Shown in pieces: positions 18,468 through 24,469 of a DNA stretch of 64,000 nucleotides (position 1 is the first letter of the stretch; every line of letters starts with the position of its first letter). The translations under genes were made by a program, and so were the position numbers. The stretch spans positions 682,001 to 746,000 of the forward strand of contig NZ_CP099399.1 of NCBI RefSeq assembly GCF_024721175.1, given 5' to 3'. The notes under the pieces are model-generated. The model was not told the origin of the DNA. It worked only from the letters and a program-made list of their open reading frames with translations, and made no database searches. Source of the DNA: Rhizobium sp. Pop5. GTDB lineage: Bacteria > Pseudomonadota > Alphaproteobacteria > Rhizobiales > Rhizobiaceae.

Positions 18468-19307
18468 ATGATGATTATTTCTGCAGCTTCGCGCCGCTTT
18501 TTAATCGCGGCCATTTCGGCGGTCACCGCAGTTGTTCCCTTTCACCAGGCCCATGCGGAAATGAGCGCCTGGGCGGAAAACGAGGGCGGCCGCATGCGGC
18601 TTGTGGCCTTGCCGGCTGATGCCAGCGGCAAAATCCGCGCCGCCCTTCAGATCGAGCCTAAACCTGGCTGGATCACCTATTGGCGAGAGCCCGGCAACAG
18701 CGGCATTCCGCCTGAAGTCACGATCGCGCCGGAGAGCGGCGTCACGCTCGAGGCCATGGCCTATCCCGTTCCCAAGCACTTCTTCAACGGCTCGATCGAG
18801 GATATCGCCTACGACGCGCCGGTGACCCTGCCGCTTTCGCTGAGGGCGGCGGGCAAAGGCCCGGTCGACATTAACGCTGCCGCCTTCATCGGGATCTGCA
18901 AGGATATCTGCATTCCCTTCCAGGCGAATTTCTCGCTGAAGCTTGGTGCTGCCATGCAGTCGCGCCCGGAAGAAGACGCGATCCTTCAGGCCGCCGATGC
19001 GAGGTTGCCGAAGCCGCCATCGGCGAATTTCGGCGTCACCGCGCATGCCATGTCGCCCGATATGAAGCTGCTGTCGCTGACGCTCGCTTTGCCGGGTGAT
19101 GGAACGGATGCTCCCGATATCATCGTCACCGGCCCGAGCGGCCATGCCTTCACCAAGCAGATCGGCGGCAGGCGCGACGGCGCCACCTTCAAGACCGAGA
19201 TAGCAATCGGCAAACTGCCTCAAAATTACGATATATCAGGCAAGCGCTGGGGCGTGCTCGTCATCGATGGCAATAGGGCGATGGAGACCACTCTTGTCTT
19301 TGAATGA
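18468..19307 (+). CDS. Exported protein with DsbD N-terminal-like domain
   Basis: A 279-residue secreted protein with a signal peptide (cleavage near HAHA/EMSA, about residue 30). The mature part resembles the N-terminal thiol-disulfide domain of DsbD: W-I-T-Y-W-R-E-P-G-N-S-G-I-P-P motif and a CKDICIPF cysteine pair that would take electrons from a membrane partner. No DsbD membrane domain is encoded nearby, so it is a stand-alone periplasmic form. It precedes the peroxiredoxin gene by 95 bases, suggesting a linked redox role. Confidence 0.82.
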   Translation: MMIISAASRRFLIAAISAVTAVVPFHQAHAEMSAWAENEGGRMRLVALPADASGKIRAALQIEPKPGWITYWREPGNSGIPPEVTIAPESGVTLEAMAYPVPKHFFNGSIEDIAYDAPVTLPLSLRAAGKGPVDINAAAFIGICKDICIPFQANFSLKLGAAMQSRPEEDAILQAADARLPKPPSANFGVTAHAMSPDMKLLSLTLALPGDGTDAPDIIVTGPSGHAFTKQIGGRRDGATFKTEIAIGKLPQNYDISGKRWGVLVIDGNRAMETTLVFE

Positions 19308-19402
19308 CCGCGTCTTATAGTCGCCTCGATCCCTGCGGCGTCCACCGCCGCCAAGCCAGCCCTTAGCGGCGCGAGCCGCAACCAGAAGCCAAGGAGAGAA
19401 CT

Positions 19403-19888
19403 ATGACCATCGCGATCGGCGACAAGCTTCCCGCTGCCACCTTCAAGGAAAAGACGGCTGACGGCCCGGTTGAAATCACCACGGATCAGCTTTTTGCAGG
19501 CAAGCGCGTCGTGCTCTTTGCCGTGCCGGGCGCGTTCACGCCCACCTGCTCGCTGAACCATCTGCCGGGTTATCTCGAAAATCGCGACACCATCCTCGGC
19601 AAGGGCGTCGACGACATCGCCGTAATCGCGGTCAACGACTGGCACGTCATGGGCGCCTGGGCACAGTCTTCTGGCGGGCTCGGCAAGATCCATTTTCTCG
19701 CCGATTGGGATGCCGGCTTCACCAAAGCTGCCGGGCTCGATGCCGACCTCTCCGCCGGCGGCCTCGGCCTCCGCTCCAAGCGCTATTCGATGCTGGTGGA
19801 AGACGGTGTCGTGAAAGCCCTCAATGTCGAGGAAAGCCCCGGCCAGGCGACGGTCTCGGGCGCTGCCGCGATGCTGGAACAGCTCTGA
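19403..19888 (+). CDS. Peroxiredoxin (Prx5 type)
   Basis: A 161-residue peroxiredoxin of the Prx5/AhpE-like group. The peroxidatic cysteine is C49 in PGAFTPTCSLNHLPGY. It reduces hydrogen peroxide and organic hydroperoxides with glutaredoxin or thioredoxin. A good AGGAGAGAACT ribosome binding site precedes the ATG. A terminator follows within 25 bases. Confidence 0.95.
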   Translation: MTIAIGDKLPAATFKEKTADGPVEITTDQLFAGKRVVLFAVPGAFTPTCSLNHLPGYLENRDTILGKGVDDIAVIAVNDWHVMGAWAQSSGGLGKIHFLADWDAGFTKAAGLDADLSAGGLGLRSKRYSMLVEDGVVKALNVEESPGQATVSGAAAMLEQL

Positions 19889-19910
19889 TCTTCGGTTCCT
19901 CACGGACGAA

Positions 19911-19935
19911 GGGCGACCGTTGGGTCGCCCTTTTT
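19911..19935 (+). terminator. Rho-independent terminator after peroxiredoxin
   Basis: Stem GGGCGACC/GGTCGCCC with a four-base loop, followed by five T residues. It closes the peroxiredoxin transcript just before the convergent orphan gene. Confidence 0.88.
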
Positions 19936-19957
19936 GTATGAGCATGATGCTTCACGT

Positions 19958-20563
19958 TCAGGCAGTACCCGCCGAGGCAAATGCGAACCCAGACTGAACC
20001 GCGCCACAGAAAATGATGCCGATGATCGCCCCCTGCGTGCCAAACGCGCCACCGATTCCTGCTCCGGCGGAAGCGCCAGCGAAGTCCTGAACGATGACCT
20101 TTTGAACTGTCGGCCAATCGACGTCGGCAAGAAGTTCAGCCGCAGTTCTAATGCTGCTGCGGTAGATTTCGACGATATAGGCGGTCACCTCCGTCAACAG
20201 TCCTTGAGCCGAGCCGATCACCTCTTCGACACGCTCCTGCAACTCGGCTCTCGATTTCGCGGAGAACGCCATCTCGATGAGCTGAACGAGAAGCTTGCGC
20301 TGGTCTTGATTGATCACGCCTCTTTCCATCAACTGATCGATGAGGCGGATGAGATTGTCCATGTTGAAAGGCTGCCGATCCGGCGTGGCTTGTCGTTGCG
20401 CCGTGACATATCGGCTGTGGAGGGCGCCGGCTTGTTCCGGCGTCAGCTGGATCGTCGCTTGTATTTGCCCCTCTTGCGCCTGCGTTTGACGAGCAAGCAG
20501 CAGCATCGCCGCGCTGATACCGCCGATCTGCAGCACCTCTCTTTTGGTGATCACCCCTTCCAT
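19958..20563 (-). CDS. Orphan exported protein with C-terminal glycine zipper
   Basis: A 201-residue protein that I do not recognise. It has a possible signal or anchor near residues 8-30 (KREVLQIGGISAAMLLLA before RQTQA). A helical, charged middle (residues 65-150) follows, then a C-terminal hydrophobic glycine/alanine stretch from about 165 to 199 (GASAGAGIGGAFG and GIIFCGAV) resembling the glycine zippers of pore-forming peptides and bacteriocins. It is monocistronic, convergent with the peroxiredoxin gene, and followed upstream by AT-rich sequence. A membrane-inserting role is only a guess from composition. Confidence 0.65.
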   Translation of the reverse strand: MEGVITKREVLQIGGISAAMLLLARQTQAQEGQIQATIQLTPEQAGALHSRYVTAQRQATPDRQPFNMDNLIRLIDQLMERGVINQDQRKLLVQLIEMAFSAKSRAELQERVEEVIGSAQGLLTEVTAYIVEIYRSSIRTAAELLADVDWPTVQKVIVQDFAGASAGAGIGGAFGTQGAIIGIIFCGAVQSGFAFASAGTA

Positions 20564-20790
20564 CGCGTCCCCCTCGGCAACGGTTGCAAAAAATGACGAT
20601 GAAAATCATAGCGGGCATTCATATATTAGCAATAACTAGTATTGGCTAGGATGGGGCTGCATCCCTTCGGGTGATTGCGCATCAAGGGTCAGACAAAGGT
20701 CGCCTTCGCCGCCGATCGCAGGCGGCGTCGATGTTCGCGCGGTTCTTCGGTTGCCCTTTAGTCTATGATCGCCTAAATCTCGCCGCAATC

Positions 20791-20820
20791 GTTATAACAT
20801 AACCGTAATGTTATTACATT
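20791..20820 (+). promoter_or_regulatory. Two Zur-like palindromes before the zinc operon
   Basis: Two AT-rich inverted repeats lie within 30 bases: GTTAT-AAC-ATAAC at 20791-20803 and GTAAT-GTT-ATTAC at 20805-20817 (also readable as AATGT-TATT-ACATT, 20807-20820). They resemble the ATGTTATNACAT-type boxes bound by Zur in proteobacteria. The second ends 12 bases before the first start codon of the operon, a position suited to zinc-dependent repression. Zur binding is inferred from resemblance and context. Confidence 0.7.
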
Positions 20821-20832
20821 GTAGGATTAATC

Positions 20833-20961
20833 ATGCCCTCCAACCCATACCGCCCCTTCGTCAGCCTGCTGGGACAATCGGCTTTCTCAAGGGCGATCGG
20901 CATCGCGCTGATCATCGCCATCCTCTGGCTGGCGATCCACTGGGCGGTTCTCTTGCCATGA
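20833..20961 (+). CDS. 42-residue membrane microprotein leading the zinc operon
   Basis: A short reading frame (MPSNPYRPF to WAVLLP) with a polar N terminus and one hydrophobic helix from about residue 20 to 41. Its stop overlaps the aztA start (ATGA), so translation is probably coupled. A GTAGGATTAA purine stretch lies upstream, and the Zur-like boxes precede it directly, making it the first gene of the zinc operon. It is too short for most gene finders. Function is unknown; it may act as a leader or as an accessory subunit. Confidence 0.68.
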   Translation: MPSNPYRPFVSLLGQSAFSRAIGIALIIAILWLAIHWAVLLP

Positions 20962-21707
20962 CGCCGCTGATCCGTCTGGATAATCTGACGGTCGCCTATC
21001 ACAGGCATCCGGCCATCCATCATGTCTCCGGCTCCTTTACATCGGGCAGCCTGACAGCGATCGCCGGACCGAACGGGGCGGGGAAGTCGACGCTGCTGAA
21101 GGCGATCATGGGCGAGCTTCGTCCCGCCGAAGGCAGAGTCGAGCACCGGCTTGATCGGGCGGAGTTCGGCTATCTCCCGCAAGCGGCCGAGATTGACCGC
21201 CGCTTTCCGATTTCGGTCATCGACACAGTCATGCTCGGGGCATGGAAGAAAACAGGGGCCTTCGGCCGCATCGCGCCCAGCGAGGCGAAAAGGGCAGGCG
21301 AGGCGCTTGCCGCCGTCGGCCTCGAAGGCTTCGGCTGGCGCCATGTCGGATCGCTCTCGGTCGGCCAGTTCCAGCGCGTGCTCTTTGCCCGCCTGTTGCT
21401 GCAGGATGCCAGCATCATCCTGCTTGACGAGCCGTTTACGGCGATCGACGCCCGCACGACGAAGGATTTGCTCGATATCGTCATCCGCTGGCACGGCGAG
21501 GGCCGCACGGTTATCGCCGTTCTGCATGATTTCGAGCTGGTTCGCGCGCATTTTCCGCAAACCCTGCTGCTTGCCCGTGAACTTGTCGGCTGGGGTCCGA
21601 CCGCCGACGTCATGTCGGCGGCCAATCTCGGGAGGGCGCGCGCCATGGCCGAGCGCTGGGACGAGGATGCCGCGACCTGCCGACCTGAAGAGGCGCCGGC
21701 GGCATGA
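20958..21707 (+). CDS. aztA: Zinc ABC transporter ATP-binding protein (AztA-like)
   Basis: A 249-residue ABC ATPase of the metal-uptake cluster. Walker A is GPNGAGKSTLLK, the signature LSVGQFQRVLFARLL, and Walker B IILLDEPFTAID, followed by the H-loop histidine in AVLHDFELV. It powers zinc import with AztB and AztC. The start at 20958 overlaps the upstream microprotein; its stop overlaps aztB (ATGA). The azt name rests on protein style and gene order rather than a database hit; it could equally be called znuC-like. Confidence 0.88.
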   Translation: MTPLIRLDNLTVAYHRHPAIHHVSGSFTSGSLTAIAGPNGAGKSTLLKAIMGELRPAEGRVEHRLDRAEFGYLPQAAEIDRRFPISVIDTVMLGAWKKTGAFGRIAPSEAKRAGEALAAVGLEGFGWRHVGSLSVGQFQRVLFARLLLQDASIILLDEPFTAIDARTTKDLLDIVIRWHGEGRTVIAVLHDFELVRAHFPQTLLLARELVGWGPTADVMSAANLGRARAMAERWDEDAATCRPEEAPAA

Positions 21708-22576
21708 CGGCTTATGATCTCTTCCTCGCACCATTTTCCGATTTCGGCTTCATGCGCCGCGCGCTCGTCGCCTGCCTTTGCCTCGGACTCGGTTCAGGAC
21801 CGATCGGCGTCTTCCTGATGCTGAGGCGCATGAGCCTGATGGGAGATGCCATGAGCCACGCCGTGCTGCCGGGCGCTGCGATCGGTTACCTCGTCGCCGG
21901 CTCGCTGTCGCTGACGGCAATGGGCCTCGGAGGCCTTGTCGCCGGCCTGTCGGTGGCGCTGCTTTCCGGCGCCGTCAGCCGGATGACCGTGCTGCAGGAA
22001 GATGCAAGCTTTGCCAGCTTCTATCTGGCGTCGCTGGCGCTCGGGGTGCTGATCGTCTCACTGCGCGGCTCGAATATCGACCTGCTGCATGTGCTCTTCG
22101 GCACCATCCTGGCGATCGATGCACCAGCCCTTTATCTGATCGGCGCAATCACCTCACTGACGCTCGTCATCCTTGCCTTCATCTATCGGCCACTGGTGGC
22201 GGAATGCTTTGATCCGGGGTTTCTTCGCGCCGTCGGCGGGCGCGGACCCGTCTATCATGTGCTCTTCCTGCTGCTCGTGGTGCTGAACCTTGTCGCCAGC
22301 TTCCAGGCGCTCGGCACGCTGATGGCGGTCGGCCTGATGATGCTGCCGGCGGCCGTCGCTCAGCTCTGGTCGCGCAGACTGGCCGTCATGATGGCAATTG
22401 CGGCCGTCAGCGCCGCCGCATCCGGCTATCTCGGCCTGATCGCCTCCTACCATTTCGAACTCGCCTCTGGCCCGACGATCATCATGACCGCGGCTGTGAT
22501 TTACGCCTTTTCTATTCTTTTCGCGCCCTCCGGCCTTGCCAGGCGTTTCTTTCCCCGCCCGCATCTGAAGGGCTGA
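21704..22576 (+). CDS. aztB: Zinc ABC transporter permease (AztB-like)
   Basis: A 290-residue ABC-3 family permease with about eight transmembrane helices. It has the family's early LMLRRMSLMGDAMSHAVLPGAAIGY segment and the coupling region LVASFQALGTLMAVGLMMLPAA. The N terminus (DLFLAPFSDFGFMRRAL) looks like AztB. It forms the inner-membrane channel. The four-base overlap with aztA and 16-base gap to aztC indicate one operon. Confidence 0.88.
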   Translation: MTAYDLFLAPFSDFGFMRRALVACLCLGLGSGPIGVFLMLRRMSLMGDAMSHAVLPGAAIGYLVAGSLSLTAMGLGGLVAGLSVALLSGAVSRMTVLQEDASFASFYLASLALGVLIVSLRGSNIDLLHVLFGTILAIDAPALYLIGAITSLTLVILAFIYRPLVAECFDPGFLRAVGGRGPVYHVLFLLLVVLNLVASFQALGTLMAVGLMMLPAAVAQLWSRRLAVMMAIAAVSAAASGYLGLIASYHFELASGPTIIMTAAVIYAFSILFAPSGLARRFFPRPHLKG

Positions 22577-22592
22577 TCCCAAGGAGACTTCG

Positions 22593-23492
22593 ATGAACCC
22601 ACACAGACTGTTTTTCTCCGCAGCAATTCCCGTTTTGATGGCTATGTCGGCCGTGCCTGCCTCTGCCGAAACGGTGAAGGTGGTCGCTTCGTTCACCGTG
22701 CTCGCCGATGTCGTCAAACAGGTCGGCGGCGAGCATGTAAGGGTGACGAGCCTCGTCGGCCCGAACGGCGATCCCCACGAATTCGAGCCGTCGCCAGCCG
22801 ATGCGAAGAATTTGAACGCGGCGCAGCTTACTTTCGTCAGCGGCGAAGGGCTGGAAGGCTGGATGGACAGGCTGATTGCCGCCTCGGGCTATAAGGGCAC
22901 GCCGGTCACCGTCTCCGAAGGCATCGACACCCGCACCATGGAAGAGGACGGCGAGACGATCACCGACCCGCATGTCTGGAACAGCCCCGTCAACGTCAAG
23001 GTCTGGGTCGCCAACATCGAAAAGGCGCTGTCAGCTGCCGACCCGGCCGATGCCGCCGCCTTCAAGGCCAATGCTGAGAAGTACACGAAGACGCTGGATG
23101 AACTGAACGCCTATGCCCATTCGAAATTCGACAAGATAGCGGACGACCGCCGCAAGGTGCTGACGAGCCACGATGCCTTCGGTTATTTCGGCCGCGAATA
23201 CAATGTCAGCTTTCTCGCGCCCCTTGGTCTGTCGACCGAAAGCGAAGCATCGGCAGCCGATGTCGCCAAGCTGATTGAACAGATCAAGAGCGAGCGCGTG
23301 AAAGCCTATTTCTTCGAGAATTCCAACGATCCACGCCTCGTCAAGCAGGTCGCAAAGGCAACCGGTGCGGAGCCCGGCGGCGAACTCTATGTCGAATCCC
23401 TGTCCGACGCCAAGGGTCCGGCGCCGACCTATGAAAAGATGTTCCGACACAATGTCGACCAGCTCGCCGCCGCTATGGCGAAATCAAGCTGA
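22593..23492 (+). CDS. aztC: Zinc-binding periplasmic protein (AztC-like)
   Basis: A 299-residue cluster 9 substrate-binding protein with signal peptide (residues 1-25, PASA/ETVK). Likely zinc ligands are H62 (GDPHEFEPSPAD), H127 (TDPHVWNSPVN) and H193 (SHDAFGYFG). The His/Asp-rich loop of classical ZnuA is absent; instead there is a short MEEDGETITD loop, as in AztC. The AztD zinc chaperone that often accompanies AztC is not found downstream, where an unrelated convergent gene lies. An AAGGAGA ribosome binding site precedes it. Confidence 0.87.
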   Translation: MNPHRLFFSAAIPVLMAMSAVPASAETVKVVASFTVLADVVKQVGGEHVRVTSLVGPNGDPHEFEPSPADAKNLNAAQLTFVSGEGLEGWMDRLIAASGYKGTPVTVSEGIDTRTMEEDGETITDPHVWNSPVNVKVWVANIEKALSAADPADAAAFKANAEKYTKTLDELNAYAHSKFDKIADDRRKVLTSHDAFGYFGREYNVSFLAPLGLSTESEASAADVAKLIEQIKSERVKAYFFENSNDPRLVKQVAKATGAEPGGELYVESLSDAKGPAPTYEKMFRHNVDQLAAAMAKSS

Positions 23493-23502
23493 CGATCGGG
23501 GA

Positions 23503-23814
23503 TTAAATATTGAGGTCGAAGACCAGGATGCCCGCAAGGCCTCCATCCGTCGACGAGACGATGCGCTCGCCGACGGATACATGCTGGGGATGGATCAGAT
23601 AGGCATCCCGCACCTCGGGGCTTTCAAAGGTCACAGCAAAACCGTCGACGAAGCCCGCATGCAGCCCTTCGGGTGAGACGTTCGGCCCGTATTTGATGTC
23701 CAATATGCCGGGAATGACCTGTTTCAAGGCGACGATCGCGTCGAACAGCGATTGCTTGTCATCGCTTGTCATTGCCGTCTTCAGTCGCAGGAATACGCAA
23801 TGCAGGATCATCAT
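23503..23814 (-). CDS. Dabb family (stress-responsive A/B barrel) protein
   Basis: A 103-residue dimeric alpha/beta-barrel protein. The sequence begins ILHCVFLRLK and continues with VALKQVIPGILDIKYGPNVSPEGLHAGFVDGFAVTFES, then YLIHPQHVSVGERI, the core of the Dabb domain. The biochemical role is unknown for bacterial members. It converges with aztC, separated by ten bases. Confidence 0.85.
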   Translation of the reverse strand: MMILHCVFLRLKTAMTSDDKQSLFDAIVALKQVIPGILDIKYGPNVSPEGLHAGFVDGFAVTFESPEVRDAYLIHPQHVSVGERIVSSTDGGLAGILVFDLNI

Positions 23815-23921
23815 GGTCCTCCCGATGTCTTTGCGGGCAGAATAGCGGCGAAAGCTGCAAGGGCAATGAGTTTATTTCGCGCAAATGTTGCGTCGCCGGG
23901 AGCGGGCCTGGATCGGCCGGA

Positions 23922-24347
23922 TTACATCTGGTCGGTCTTGGCGAGCGGGCGCTTGTAGATCTTCTGAACGAGATCGCTCGCCAGCGCGCGTGCTTCGTCC
24001 TTCTGGCTTGCCGTCATTGGCCGGCAGGTGTTCCTGGTGTTGGAGCGGTCGAGCACCGTCGTAGAACCGGAATTGGCGATGACGAGATGCCAGCTGCATG
24101 ATGCGACCCGGTCTTTGATCACAGCGCCATGGCAACCTGTCGATAGGCAGAATGCGACGGTCGCCTGCGCGCCGTGATTGCCTTTATACGCCAGCTCGAC
24201 GGCAGTCTTGAAATCCTTGACCCAACGCTCGCAGGTCGCCTGTTTTTCCCCCGATGGGCAGCTTTTGGTGACGGAAGCGACGTCACCGGCCTGAAGCGGC
24301 GAGACGCAGAAAATGCCGATCGCAAGGGCGAGCAGAAACTTGAGCAT
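23922..24347 (-). CDS. Hypothetical secreted protein
   Basis: A 141-residue exported protein, not assigned to a family. The ATG at 24347 begins a signal peptide (MLKFLLALAIGIFCVSPLQA) with AGGAGAA upstream; an in-frame extension to 24392 would hide it. Six cysteines in the mature part (in KSCPSG, ATCERW, AFCLSTGCHG, ASCSWH and NTCRPM) suggest disulfides. The phrase VELAYKGNHGAQATVAFCLSTGC faintly recalls Sel1-type repeats, but there is only one copy. Confidence 0.65.
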   Translation of the reverse strand: MLKFLLALAIGIFCVSPLQAGDVASVTKSCPSGEKQATCERWVKDFKTAVELAYKGNHGAQATVAFCLSTGCHGAVIKDRVASCSWHLVIANSGSTTVLDRSNTRNTCRPMTASQKDEARALASDLVQKIYKRPLAKTDQM

Positions 24348-24469
24348 TAAATTCTCCTTATCAAGGGAGAAGAGGCGCACATCGCGGGCCATCGGTCAAT
24401 GGCCTTCGACAAAAGGGAAGGGGCGCGCCGCCGCGGCGCGCTGGAAGCCGATGGGACCGGCCGAGTTCC

